Made by a program: the position numbers and the translations under genes. Of a DNA stretch of 42,754 nucleotides, positions 28,079 through 37,882 are shown one piece after another. The notes beneath the pieces were generated by a model. It did no database searches, was not told where the DNA came from, and saw only the letters and a list, made by a program, of their open reading frames with translations. Location: contig CACMRY010000004.1 in assembly GCA_902616205.1 (NCBI GenBank), positions 1 to 42,754 of the forward strand, given 5' to 3'. Numbering within the stretch: position 1 is the stretch's first letter; each line of letters begins with the position of its first letter. The stretch comes from an uncultured Pelagibacteraceae bacterium (lineage in GTDB: Bacteria; Pseudomonadota; Alphaproteobacteria; Pelagibacterales; Pelagibacteraceae).

Positions 28079-29029
28079 TTAATTATTTTTTTGCGCTTCA
28101 ATTTTAGCTTTTCTTGCAGCTACAACTGACTCGTAAAAAGAATGATCCACCGGAACCCATTTTTTTACAATCCCGTTTGCAACGTTTTCGCTACATTTTG
28201 GATCGTTCTCGTGTATCCATTGCTTTAAACCAATCATTACTTGGTGTGCTCTAACAGGTAAAAAAGTAGGCATCACAATTGGACCATTAGGAATTAATTT
28301 TGAAGACCAAATTTGAACAATGTCGTCCATATTTAAAATCCCTTTATCAACCATTTTTCTTAAATTCCCTGACGAATATCCTTCTTCCCAGCTACCAACA
28401 CCAGATACCCATGTTACACCAGCATCAACATCACCATTCATTACCGCTAATACATTGTTTTCATGTCCTCCAGAAAACTGTGTTTTTGAAAAATATGTAT
28501 CTGGATCCATACCCATAGCCTTTAATTCAATTGACGGAATTAAAAAACCTGATGTAGAGTTAGGGTCAGCCCAACCAAAGGATTTACCTTTAAGGTCTTC
28601 CATTGATTTAATTCCAGATGATTTAGTTGCTACTGCAACAGAGTAGTAACCCATATCACCAGTTGGCTGCATTCTTGTTAGTACTGGTACTACTGCAGTT
28701 GGATCTTTTAAATACATACCCGCATATCCTGAAGAACCGAACCAAGTGTAATCTAGATTACCACCTAGCATCGACTCCATTGTTCCAGCGTAGTCTTTAA
28801 AAGTAAAAAATTTAGCTGGTACACCATAAGCGGCTTCGATATACGGCATGAAACATTCATTTCTAGCTATAATATCTTGAGCTGCTTCGTCACCTAAAAA
28901 ACCAACTCTAAATTCTGGTTGGTATTTACTTAAGTCCATTTTTGGACCTGTGTAAGTTACTGCATTAGCTTGAGTTGAAAAAAACACCATAGCCAAAAGT
29001 GCAATAACTCTTGTTAGTTTATTAAACAT
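28079..29029 (-). CDS. phnD: Phosphonate-binding periplasmic protein PhnD
   Basis: Signal peptide, FRVGFLGDEAAQDIIARNECF, GSSGYAGMYLKDPTAVVPVL, SFGWADPNSTSGFLIPSIEL. Confidence 0.93.
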   Translation of the reverse strand: MFNKLTRVIALLAMVFFSTQANAVTYTGPKMDLSKYQPEFRVGFLGDEAAQDIIARNECFMPYIEAAYGVPAKFFTFKDYAGTMESMLGGNLDYTWFGSSGYAGMYLKDPTAVVPVLTRMQPTGDMGYYSVAVATKSSGIKSMEDLKGKSFGWADPNSTSGFLIPSIELKAMGMDPDTYFSKTQFSGGHENNVLAVMNGDVDAGVTWVSGVGSWEEGYSSGNLRKMVDKGILNMDDIVQIWSSKLIPNGPIVMPTFLPVRAHQVMIGLKQWIHENDPKCSENVANGIVKKWVPVDHSFYESVVAARKAKIEAQKNN

Positions 29030-29089
29030 AATTATCTCCTTTTTATAATTTTAGTCTAACGACTTATTTGTAACGATGAGTTATTGATC

Positions 29090-29914
29090 TCATGCAGTTG
29101 CAAATTCTTTCTCAACATCTCCATTTAATTTATTTTTTGTTTTAAGCTCTGTAGATGTTACTTGTGGCTCAAAAGCTTCATCAGCCTCTGCACCATAAAT
29201 TTCTCTTGCAAGTTTATGTGATAATTTTTCAGGCAAATCATCAAAGACTATTTCACCATCTTTCATTCCAATAATTCGATCACAATAAGTTTTTGCTGTA
29301 TCAAGTGTATGAAGATTTGAAATAACTGTTAAATTTTTTTCGTCATGAATTTTTCTTAATGATTCCATTACCATTCTTGCATTCATTGGATCTAAAGATG
29401 CAATTGGTTCATCTGCTAAAATCATTTTAGGATTTTGCATCAAAGCTCTACATATAGCTACACGTTGCTGTTGACCTCCAGATAACGTTTCAGCTCTTTG
29501 AAGGGCAGTGTTAGCCATACCTAAGTTATTGAGTAAAATCAGAGCATCAGCTCTTTCATCTCGAGAAAACATTTTTAAAGATGCTCTAAATGAGCCCTGA
29601 TAATTTAATCTGCCTAATATTACATTTGTTAGAACATCTAATCGTGGAACTAAATTAAATTGTTGAAAAATCATTGCACAGTTTCTTTGCCATGATCTCT
29701 TTTCCTTACTTTTTAAATCTAGAATATTTTGACCTTCAATTTCAATAGACCCATCTGTTGCGTCGGTAAGTCGATTTATAATTCTTAGTAATGTTGATTT
29801 ACCAGCCCCAGATCTACCTATGATTCCTATCATTTGAGGTTTGTTAACCTCAAAAGAAACGTTTTTAACGGCATGATTATCACCGAAAAATTTGTTAACT
29901 TTTTCAATAATCAT
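29090..29914 (-). CDS. phnC: Phosphonate ABC transporter ATP-binding protein PhnC
   Basis: [52 protein letters not shown]. Confidence 0.94.
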   Translation of the reverse strand: MIIEKVNKFFGDNHAVKNVSFEVNKPQMIGIIGRSGAGKSTLLRIINRLTDATDGSIEIEGQNILDLKSKEKRSWQRNCAMIFQQFNLVPRLDVLTNVILGRLNYQGSFRASLKMFSRDERADALILLNNLGMANTALQRAETLSGGQQQRVAICRALMQNPKMILADEPIASLDPMNARMVMESLRKIHDEKNLTVISNLHTLDTAKTYCDRIIGMKDGEIVFDDLPEKLSHKLAREIYGAEADEAFEPQVTSTELKTKNKLNGDVEKEFATA

Positions 29915-30021
29915 TTGAGGAATTTGTTAACCCTCTAATCTTTAATAAATGTTAAAATATTATTAATGAATCTTTTAAATTTTGTTTAAGTTATATGAAA
30001 TTTAAACCTAAGGTAGAAAAT

Positions 30022-30732
30022 CTAATTTTTTATTAAAAATTGAATTTTAGATCCAATAAAATAACTTTCACTTAACTCTATAGGATTGTTTTTAAAATCG
30101 ACATTAACAGATGTAGTTTTTAATAGTGCTTCCCCCTCATTTATATTTAATAAATTTGATTTTATTTTGTCTGCAATTTCAGCATTGATTAGAGTTTTTG
30201 ATCTTTTAATTAGTTTGATATTCAATAAATTAAAAGCTTTGGTTACTGATTGTTTTTTAACAAAATAATTAATAAATTTTGGAAATTTTTTATAAGGAAT
30301 CGATCTGAAAGTTATTACAGAAGGTGAATTGTTGACAAAACCTATGCTATTTATGCGTGTAACTTTGTCATTTTTTTTTAAGTTGAGTTCTTTTTTTTCA
30401 AAAAGATTGCATTCAGCAATATCAAAACTTTTTATTTCAATTCTTACTGATTGGTTTTCTTGAAGTATATTCTCAGTAAATCGTACGTTTTTACTAATTG
30501 AGTAATTAATTTTTGATGATTTAACAAATACTCCAAGACCTCTTTTTGAATATATTAAATTATCATCTTTAAGTTCTTTAAAAGCTCTTCTTATAGTGTG
30601 TCTATTGACATTGAATTGTTTTGCATAGTCATTCTCAGAATCTAACTTTTTATTAATTTTGTACTTATTTAAAACAATTTCTCTTTTGATTGAATTGTAT
30701 ATTTCCTTCCAAAGCAAATCTTTTGTTGTCAT
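30022..30732 (-). CDS. phnF: GntR/UTRA family regulator PhnF
   Basis: wHTH YAKQFNVNRHTIRRAFKELKDDNLIYSKRGLGVFV plus UTRA domain; divergent to phnG. Confidence 0.88.
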   Translation of the reverse strand: MTTKDLLWKEIYNSIKREIVLNKYKINKKLDSENDYAKQFNVNRHTIRRAFKELKDDNLIYSKRGLGVFVKSSKINYSISKNVRFTENILQENQSVRIEIKSFDIAECNLFEKKELNLKKNDKVTRINSIGFVNNSPSVITFRSIPYKKFPKFINYFVKKQSVTKAFNLLNIKLIKRSKTLINAEIADKIKSNLLNINEGEALLKTTSVNVDFKNNPIELSESYFIGSKIQFLIKN

Positions 30733-30777
30733 AAAATTTTAATAAATAATATATTGAAATTATTTTTAATTTTAGTA

Positions 30778-30794
30778 CTTGTCTAGTTGTATAG
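30778..30794. promoter_or_regulatory. Candidate PhnF operator (tandem TTGTCTAG/TTGTATAG half-sites)
   Basis: CTTGTCTAGTTGTATAG in the 66-bp phnF/phnG intergenic region, just before the phnG ATG. Confidence 0.4.
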
Positions 30795-30798
30795 TATT

Positions 30799-31242
30799 AT
30801 GAAAAATAAATCAAGAAAACAATGGTTAAGTTATTTAGCAACAGCAGATGAAAATTATCTAATATCGCTTTGGGACAATTTAAATATGAAAATAGAATAT
30901 AATTGGTTAAGAGAACCTGAGATTGGCAGTGTTATGGTTCAAGGAAAAGCAGGCGTCACAGGTGATAATTTTAATGTTGGAGAAGTAACTATAACGAGAT
31001 GTTCATTAAGTTTAGATAAAAAAATTCAAGGACATGGTTATGTTCAAGGTAGAAATAAATATAAATCCAAAATTGCAGCTTTGTGCGATGCATTGATGCA
31101 AACTGAAAAAAAAGAAATAATTAAAAGAAATATAATTGATAAATTAATTAAATATAAAAATAACAAAAGAAATGAAATATTATCTAAAACAGAAGCTACT
31201 AAAGTTGATTTTTTTACCTTGGTAAGAGGTGAGGATAAATAA
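30799..31242 (+). CDS. phnG: C-P lyase core subunit PhnG (start ATG 30799; ORF open from TTG 30787)
   Basis: RKQWLSYLATADENYLISLW...EPEIGSVMVQGKAGVTGDNFNVGEVTITRCSL. Confidence 0.93.
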   Translation: MKNKSRKQWLSYLATADENYLISLWDNLNMKIEYNWLREPEIGSVMVQGKAGVTGDNFNVGEVTITRCSLSLDKKIQGHGYVQGRNKYKSKIAALCDALMQTEKKEIIKRNIIDKLIKYKNNKRNEILSKTEATKVDFFTLVRGEDK

Positions 31243-31245
31243 TCT

Positions 31246-31800
31246 ATGGAAGTTGTTTCTAAAAAAAATAATTCTCAAGTAAGTGCTGATTATTTTAGAA
31301 GTATTTTGTTTGCAACCTCATATCCCGGTTCAATTGAGACATTAAAAAATATAGATCCCCCTTCGAATATGTTTTCAGCTAGTTGTTCAATAATAAAAAC
31401 TTTTTGTGATAGTTATTCAAATATTTTTTTAGGTGGTGAAGTTAACAATCAAGAAACTATTGATTGGATTAAATTTAATACAGGTGCAAACATTACAGAT
31501 AAAAAAAATGCAAATTTTGCAATTGGTACTTGGGATGATCTTTTACCATTAGATGAATTTAAAAAGGGGGACGAGCAAAATCCTGATCAATCGTGTACAA
31601 TTATTTGCCAGTCCCAATTTGAAAAACCAAATGCCATAATTTCTGGCCCTGGTATTAAAAGTTCTAAAAGTATATTTTTACCTGATAGAGAGGTTATAAA
31701 AAAAAATAACCAGCAATTTCCATTAGGACTTGATTTTTATTTTGTTGATAATGATAAATTTTATTCAATACCAAGATCATTGAAAATAGGAGAGCTATAA
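31246..31800 (+). CDS. phnH: C-P lyase subunit PhnH
   Basis: SADYFRSILFATSYPGSIETL; GPGIKSSKSIFLP; position between phnG and phnI. Confidence 0.93.
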   Translation: MEVVSKKNNSQVSADYFRSILFATSYPGSIETLKNIDPPSNMFSASCSIIKTFCDSYSNIFLGGEVNNQETIDWIKFNTGANITDKKNANFAIGTWDDLLPLDEFKKGDEQNPDQSCTIICQSQFEKPNAIISGPGIKSSKSIFLPDREVIKKNNQQFPLGLDFYFVDNDKFYSIPRSLKIGEL

Positions 31801-31801
31801 A

Positions 31802-32881
31802 ATGTATGTATCAGTAAAAGGTGGGGAAAAGGCAATAAATAACGCACATTCCTGGTTATCCGAAATAAGAAGAGGGGATGTAAATATAGCAGAACTAAAT
31901 ATTAAACAAATTAGTGAACAACTAACTTTAAGTGTTGATAGAGTTATGTCAGAAGGATCTTTATATGACAAAGATTTGTCTGCTCTTGCAATCAAACAGT
32001 CTAGAGGTGACTTGATTGAAGCAATTTTTCTAATGAGAGCCTATAGAACTACTTTACCTAGAATTGGTTCAAGCAAACCTATCGAAACTGGCAAAATGTT
32101 ATGTCTAAGAAGAATATCTGCAACATTTAAAGATATCCCAGGTAAACAAAAGTTAGGCCCAACATTTGACTACACACACCGTTTACTTGATTTCAAGCTT
32201 CTTGCTGATGGAGAGTATGAAAAAGCTAAGATTGAAAAATATGATGATAAAGAAATCCCACATGTTTTAAGCTTTTTAAATAAAGAAGGATTAATTCAGA
32301 AAGAAATACCTAGTGGCAAGACATCTAAAGATATTACAAGAAACCCAATTAATTTTCCTTTAACAAGATCTGAACGATTGCAATCTCTTTCAAGAGGAGA
32401 TGAAGGTTTTCTTCTTGGTTTAGCTTATTCAACACAGAGAGGGTATGCTAGAAATCATGCATTTGTTGGTGAATTAAGAACTGGTTACGTTGAGGTTCAA
32501 TTTGAAATTCCAGAATTAGGAATAGAAATAAATATTGCTGATGTCATGTTTACTGAGTGTGAGTCAGTAAACCAATTTAAAGGTAGTAAAAAAATACCTG
32601 CTCAATTTACCCGTGGATATGGTTTAGTTTTTGGTCAATTAGAAAGAAAAGCTATTTCTATGGCTTTAGTTGATAGATCAATGAGATGGAAAGAATTTGG
32701 TGAGGAGTATTTGGGTGTTGCTGCTCAAGATGAAGAATTTGTTATATCTCATTGTGATAATATTCAAGCCACAGGTTTTTTAGAACATATCAAATTACCT
32801 CATTATGTAGATTTTCAAGCGGAATTGGATTTAGTAAGAAAAATTAGAGAAGAGTATAAAAAAAATGAACAACGTACTTAA
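31802..32881 (+). CDS. phnI: C-P lyase subunit PhnI
   Basis: MYVSVKGGEKAINNAHSWL, LMRAYRTTLPRIG, TFDYTHRLLDFKLLADG. Confidence 0.95.
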   Translation: MYVSVKGGEKAINNAHSWLSEIRRGDVNIAELNIKQISEQLTLSVDRVMSEGSLYDKDLSALAIKQSRGDLIEAIFLMRAYRTTLPRIGSSKPIETGKMLCLRRISATFKDIPGKQKLGPTFDYTHRLLDFKLLADGEYEKAKIEKYDDKEIPHVLSFLNKEGLIQKEIPSGKTSKDITRNPINFPLTRSERLQSLSRGDEGFLLGLAYSTQRGYARNHAFVGELRTGYVEVQFEIPELGIEINIADVMFTECESVNQFKGSKKIPAQFTRGYGLVFGQLERKAISMALVDRSMRWKEFGEEYLGVAAQDEEFVISHCDNIQATGFLEHIKLPHYVDFQAELDLVRKIREEYKKNEQRT

Positions 32882-33746
32882 ATTTAAAAATAAAAAAACT
32901 GATGTTGCAGCTCAAGATGAAATATATAATTTTGCTTATTTAGACGAAAATACAAAAAGAATGATAAGAAGAGCTTTGATTAAAGCTCTTTGCATACCAG
33001 GTTATCAAGTTCCATTTTCATCTAGAGAAATGCCTATGCCATATGGATGGGGAACAGGAGGGGTTCAAGTAACATCGTCATGTTTAACAACTGACGATGT
33101 GATAAAAGTTATTGATCAAGGAGCAGATGATACTACAAACGCAGTTTCAATTAGAAATTTCTTTAAAAAAACTGCTAATATTGAGACCACAGAAAAAACA
33201 AGCCAAGCATCGATAATTCAGACAAGACACAGAATTCCAGAAGAAAAGTTAAAAGAAAAACAAATACTTGTTTATCAAGTTCCAATACCAGAACCTCTTG
33301 CGTTTTTAGAACCAAGATATCAAGAAACTAAAAAAATGCATGCACTATCAGAATATGGAATTATGCATGTAAAGTTATATGAAGATATTACCAAAAATGG
33401 TCATATAGAAACAGCATATGCTTATCCAGTAAAGACAAATGAAAGATATATAATGGACCCATCACCTATTCCAAAATTTGATAACCCAAAAATGAACAAT
33501 AACCCTGCTATTCAATTATTTGGAGCAGGAAGAGAGCAAAGAATTTATGCAATACCACCATATACTGAAGTAACGAGTCTTGATTTTGAGGATTATCCAT
33601 TTGATCCCTCAAAGGCACCTCATAAATGTTCTATTTGTGGATCAAATGAGAGTTTTTTAGATGAAATAATTACTGATGATGACGGTAATAGATCATTTAT
33701 ATGTTCAGATACAAATTATTGTAATCAAAGAATGGAAAATAATTAA
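32865..33746 (+). CDS. phnJ: C-P lyase radical SAM subunit PhnJ
   Basis: YNFAYLDENTKRMIRRALIKALCIPGYQVPFSSREMPMPYGWGTGG; Cys motif CSICGSNESFLDEIITDDDGNRSFICSDTNYC. Confidence 0.96.
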   Translation: MNNVLKFKNKKTDVAAQDEIYNFAYLDENTKRMIRRALIKALCIPGYQVPFSSREMPMPYGWGTGGVQVTSSCLTTDDVIKVIDQGADDTTNAVSIRNFFKKTANIETTEKTSQASIIQTRHRIPEEKLKEKQILVYQVPIPEPLAFLEPRYQETKKMHALSEYGIMHVKLYEDITKNGHIETAYAYPVKTNERYIMDPSPIPKFDNPKMNNNPAIQLFGAGREQRIYAIPPYTEVTSLDFEDYPFDPSKAPHKCSICGSNESFLDEIITDDDGNRSFICSDTNYCNQRMENN

Positions 33747-34514
33747 ATGCAACCAATTTTGTCAGTTCATAATTTAAACAAATATTACGGTAATCAAGTG
33801 GGATGCAAAAATATGAATTTGACATTATATCCTGGGGAAGTCGTTGGTGTAGTAGGAGAATCTGGCTCAGGAAAAACAACTTTTATAAATTCCATATCAG
33901 GCAATCTTATTCCTGATAGTGGAAAAATCTTAATTGAAACAGGTAATGAAACGATTGATTTTCTAGAAATATCTGAGTCATTGAAAAGGTTATTGATAAG
34001 AACTGAATTAGCTTTTGTTCACCAAAATCCTAGAGACGGTTTAAGATTAGATGTAAGTGCTGGTGGAAATATTAGTGAAAGATTAATGTCGATTGGACAA
34101 AGAAATTATGGAAATATTAGGCAAACTATTTTTAAATGGTTAGATAAAGTAGAAATCGATAAAAGTAGAGTAGATGATTTTCCAAGAACATTTTCTGGTG
34201 GAATGTTGCAAAGATTACAAATAGCAAAAAATTTGGTTACGAGTCCTAAAATAATTTTCATGGACGAACCAACAGGAGGTCTTGATGTTTCTGTTCAAGC
34301 AAAAATTTTAGATTTGTTAAGAAAATTAGTTAGAGAATTAAATTTATCAGTTGTAATCGTTTCTCACGATTTAGCAGTGATTAGATTGTTAGCTGATAAA
34401 ATTATTGTTATGAAAAATGGGGAGGCTGTTGAGTCTGGACTTTGTGATCAGGTATTAGATGATCCGCAACATTCTTATACTCAGTTATTAGTTAGTTCAG
34501 TATTACAGGTTTAA
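33747..34514 (+). CDS. phnK: C-P lyase ATP-binding protein PhnK
   Basis: ABC ATPase: GESGSGKTTFIN, FSGGMLQRLQIAKNLV; position after phnJ. Confidence 0.93.
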   Translation: MQPILSVHNLNKYYGNQVGCKNMNLTLYPGEVVGVVGESGSGKTTFINSISGNLIPDSGKILIETGNETIDFLEISESLKRLLIRTELAFVHQNPRDGLRLDVSAGGNISERLMSIGQRNYGNIRQTIFKWLDKVEIDKSRVDDFPRTFSGGMLQRLQIAKNLVTSPKIIFMDEPTGGLDVSVQAKILDLLRKLVRELNLSVVIVSHDLAVIRLLADKIIVMKNGEAVESGLCDQVLDDPQHSYTQLLVSSVLQV

Positions 34515-34516
34515 AT

Positions 34517-35194
34517 ATGATTGAACTAAATAAAATTACAAAAAAATTTACACTTCATAATCAGGGCAAAACAAACATATTAGTTTTTAATAATTTGAAT
34601 TTGAAAATTAATCCTGGAGAAATTGTAGCGTTAACAGGACCATCAGGTGTTGGAAAGTCTAGTATTTTAAAAATGATTTACGGAAACTATGTTTTTCAAT
34701 CAGGACAAATTAAAATTAATAATCACAACATAGATCATACATATCCGAGAAATATTATTGAACTTAGAAAAAATATAATAGGATATGTTAGTCAATTTCT
34801 AAGAGTGATACCTCGTGTTCCTACAATTGAAATTGTTATGGAGCCCTTATTAGAAATAAATTCAGATCAAGATGAAGTTCGTGAAAAAGCTGAAAAAATT
34901 TTACTAAAACTTAATATAGATAAAAACTTATGGAATTTATCGCCACTAACTTTTTCAGGTGGAGAACAACAAAGAGTTAATGTTGCTAGGGGACTGATTA
35001 GAAATTATCCATGTTTATTACTAGATGAACCAACTGCTAGTTTAGATAGTGTTAACAAAGATATTGTTTTGAATTTGATTAATGAAAAAAAAGATAGTGG
35101 ATCTTCAATAATTGGTATTTTTCATGATGAATATTCACGTAAATATTTAAATGCTAGGGAAATAGATATTACAAAAATATCAGATGCAAAATAA
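34517..35194 (+). CDS. phnL: C-P lyase ATP-binding protein PhnL
   Basis: GPSGVGKSSILKMIYGNY, FSGGEQQRVNVARGL; position after phnK. Confidence 0.93.
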   Translation: MIELNKITKKFTLHNQGKTNILVFNNLNLKINPGEIVALTGPSGVGKSSILKMIYGNYVFQSGQIKINNHNIDHTYPRNIIELRKNIIGYVSQFLRVIPRVPTIEIVMEPLLEINSDQDEVREKAEKILLKLNIDKNLWNLSPLTFSGGEQQRVNVARGLIRNYPCLLLDEPTASLDSVNKDIVLNLINEKKDSGSSIIGIFHDEYSRKYLNAREIDITKISDAK

Positions 35195-35720
35195 CGGTCA
35201 GCTTATCGTAGTCGTTGGACCATCAGGATCAGGAAAAGATACTTTATTAAAAAAAGTAATTAAAAAAATTCCTAATTCCATTTTGGTAAAAAGGTACATT
35301 ACTAGGAAAAAAGATATTAAAAATGAAGATCATTACAGCATATCAATTAAAAATTTTGAAGATAAGATTTTAAAAAAACATTTCTTTGTTTACTGGAAAG
35401 CTCATGGTTTTTCATACGGTATTCCATTTAAGGAAATAAAAAAAATAGAGGAAGGTAAAACAGTAATTTTTAATGGATCAAGAAAAGTACTTTTTAAAGT
35501 AAAAAAAAAAGTTAATAACGTTAAAATAATTAATATTTTTGCCCCATCAACAATTATTAAAAAGAGACTTGTAAATCGAGCTAGAGAAGACAAAAAATCA
35601 ATTAATAAAAGGATAAAAAGAAAAATTAATTTACTACCGAAAAATATAATTACTATAAATAATAATAAATCAATAGCTATAGGTGCAAATAAATTGAAAA
35701 AAATAATTTTAGCTAAGTGA
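35184..35720 (+). CDS. phnN: Ribose 1,5-bisphosphate phosphokinase PhnN
   Basis: VVVGPSGSGKDTLLKKV, YITRKK, VFNGSRKVL; guanylate kinase-like fold. Confidence 0.9.
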   Translation: MQNNGQLIVVVGPSGSGKDTLLKKVIKKIPNSILVKRYITRKKDIKNEDHYSISIKNFEDKILKKHFFVYWKAHGFSYGIPFKEIKKIEEGKTVIFNGSRKVLFKVKKKVNNVKIINIFAPSTIIKKRLVNRAREDKKSINKRIKRKINLLPKNIITINNNKSIAIGANKLKKIILAK

Positions 35721-36422
35721 AAAATTTTCTAAATTCTCAAACATTCCTTTTTGGTTTTCACCAAATATATATATTTTATCAAAATTATTTATTTCATTTA
35801 AAATGATTTCTTTGTTTCTTTCAATTTTTTTTAACTCAAGGTACAATTTGTTTCCTGTGACCTCTGATGCAAGGGTCATATGGAAATTAAATTCTGACAT
35901 TAAATAGGGGTATCCCCATTTATATAAAATATTTAATTGTAATTTACTTAGTTTAGAGGGATTTCTTCTATCAATTTCTTTTTTTGTAAGAGGTGACCTA
36001 AATTTAAATAATTCTCTAACTAGTCTATTTGATAACTTATTAATGTTATTATTTTTTTTATTTTGAACAAAAGCATAAAAATTATTCATTTTTTTTAATT
36101 TAAATTTATAAAATTTAAATTTTTTGAATTTTTTTGCTATTTCCTCAGTTTTTTTAAATAATGTATTGGTACTATAATTTTTGTTTAGTTTAAAAGGAGG
36201 AATAAGTGTGCCGTGAAACCCATATTTCTTTGCAATTAAAACATTTTTATCTATGTTTATTAAGTTTTTAATTCCAAATCTGTTTAGATAATTAATTCTA
36301 TGTTTGTTATTTATTAACTTTGCATTAAGTGGATCCCAACCGAACCAATATCTGCCAAATTCTTCTAGACTACTCTCTTTTGGAGGTGCATAATAAATAG
36401 CGTATCTAGAATATTTTTTCAT
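35709..36422 (-). CDS. DUF1045 phosphonate-operon-associated protein (2H phosphoesterase-like)
   Basis: RYAIYYAPPKESSLEEFGRYWFGWDPLNA, KYGFHGTLIPPFKL, FNFHMTLAS. Confidence 0.88.
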   Translation of the reverse strand: MKKYSRYAIYYAPPKESSLEEFGRYWFGWDPLNAKLINNKHRINYLNRFGIKNLINIDKNVLIAKKYGFHGTLIPPFKLNKNYSTNTLFKKTEEIAKKFKKFKFYKFKLKKMNNFYAFVQNKKNNNINKLSNRLVRELFKFRSPLTKKEIDRRNPSKLSKLQLNILYKWGYPYLMSEFNFHMTLASEVTGNKLYLELKKIERNKEIILNEINNFDKIYIFGENQKGMFENLENFSLS

Positions 36423-36494
36423 AATTCAACTTATAATACTTATATAAATTTTCTCTAATTTAAAATATTTGTAACAATTCATGTGTATTAAAAA

Positions 36495-37634
36495 GTGATG
36501 CATGAATATATTTTAAACAATGCCATGATAATTAAAAAAGATGAAATCGTTCATGGTCATATCAGGATTAAAGATAACAAGATTGTCGATATAAGTAGTG
36601 GATTAAGTAATAACAAAAGTTCTATAGACTGCGAAAAAGATTATATTTCGCCAGGATTGGTTGAATTACATACTGACAATCTTGAAAGACACATGACACC
36701 AAGACCTAAAGTTTCATTTCCAGTAGAAAATGCAATTTTATCTCATGATAGAGAATTAGCATCTGTTGGAATAACTACAGTTTTTGATGCATTAAGAGTT
36801 GGTTCTATTGAAAAAACAGGAAAATATAAAAAATATGCAAAAAACTGTTCGGATATAATTTCAAGTTTTAAAAAAGATAATATTCTCAAGATTGATCACA
36901 AAATACATTTAAGAGCTGAAACTTGTTCGGAGAATTTGATTGATGAATTAGACGAATACAATGAAACTCACGATGTAAAACTGATTAGTATAATGGATCA
37001 TACACCAGGTCAGAGGCAATTTAGAGTTATAGATAAGTACAAAGAATATCTTTCAATTAAATACGGTATGACAGAAAATGAAATGGAAATTCATTTTGAT
37101 CACTTAAAAAATCTTTCAAAAAAAAATAGCAAGAAACACATAGATAAAATTTTAGAATTTAAATCATCATATGATTGTATTTTGGCTAGTCACGACGATA
37201 CCACAGAAAATGATGTTCATAATTCAAATAAATATGGAGTAAAATTGGCTGAATTTCCAACAACATTAGAAGCAGCCAAAACTTCTAAAGATTACAATAT
37301 TAAAGTTATGATGGGATCTCCTAATTTACTTAGAGGAGGTTCACACTCTGGCAATATATCTGCAAAAGAACTCTTAGAAAATGATTGTTTAGATATCTTA
37401 AGCTCAGATTATATTCCATCATCATTAATTATATCTGTTGTCAAATGGGGTTTAGAAATTGATAATCTTCCAAAAGCATTTGCAGCAGCTAGTCACGCTC
37501 CATCTATAGCTACAAATTTAAATGATAGGGGTTTAATTGATAACAATAAAAGAGCAGATTTAGTAAGGTTTAAAGTTTATCAAAATTTACCTGTTGTGAA
37601 AAACGTTTGGTCAAACGGAATCCAAGTAAGTTAA
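36495..37634 (+). CDS. phnM: Alpha-D-ribose 1-methylphosphonate 5-triphosphate diphosphatase PhnM
   Basis: CEKDYISPGLVELHTDNLERHMTPRPKVSFPVENAILSHDRELASVGITTVFDALRVG; SHDDTTENDV; SSDYIPSSLI. Confidence 0.95.
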   Translation: MMHEYILNNAMIIKKDEIVHGHIRIKDNKIVDISSGLSNNKSSIDCEKDYISPGLVELHTDNLERHMTPRPKVSFPVENAILSHDRELASVGITTVFDALRVGSIEKTGKYKKYAKNCSDIISSFKKDNILKIDHKIHLRAETCSENLIDELDEYNETHDVKLISIMDHTPGQRQFRVIDKYKEYLSIKYGMTENEMEIHFDHLKNLSKKNSKKHIDKILEFKSSYDCILASHDDTTENDVHNSNKYGVKLAEFPTTLEAAKTSKDYNIKVMMGSPNLLRGGSHSGNISAKELLENDCLDILSSDYIPSSLIISVVKWGLEIDNLPKAFAAASHAPSIATNLNDRGLIDNNKRADLVRFKVYQNLPVVKNVWSNGIQVS

Positions 37635-37791
37635 AATATTCCGGTTGTATAAGAATATTTAATTATACCTGCTATCATTATCGGTATTTGTAATGAAAAA
37701 TTTGTTAATAAAGGTTTATTTTTTTTGGTCTATCAAAAGATGATTTTGTTCGTGTGGGATAATGCCGTTTAATGTGGATTAATGTGAACCT

Positions 37792-37860
37792 CTAATCCCG
37801 TAAATAATCGCCAGCTTCCTTTATTAAAGTCCACAGTTTACGCCGATTATCTTCCGCCAT
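37792..37860 (-). repeat. Copy 2 of the 69-bp element (mini-ORF MAEDNRRKLWTLIKEAGDYLRD*)
   Basis: 58/69 identical to 22802-22870, same orientation. Confidence 0.85.
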
Positions 37861-37882
37861 AATCCCTTAAACCTTGATTTAT

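Noticed and set aside
36423-36494. Possible Pho box upstream of phnM (TTGTAACAATTCATG)
   Set aside because: Only one half-site recognisable.
37635-37760. Short plus-strand reading IPAIIIGICNEKFVNKGLFFLVYQKMILFVWDNAV* after phnM
   Set aside because: Looks like it could be the tail of a membrane protein but has no start context or recognisable family; too weak to call a pseudogene.
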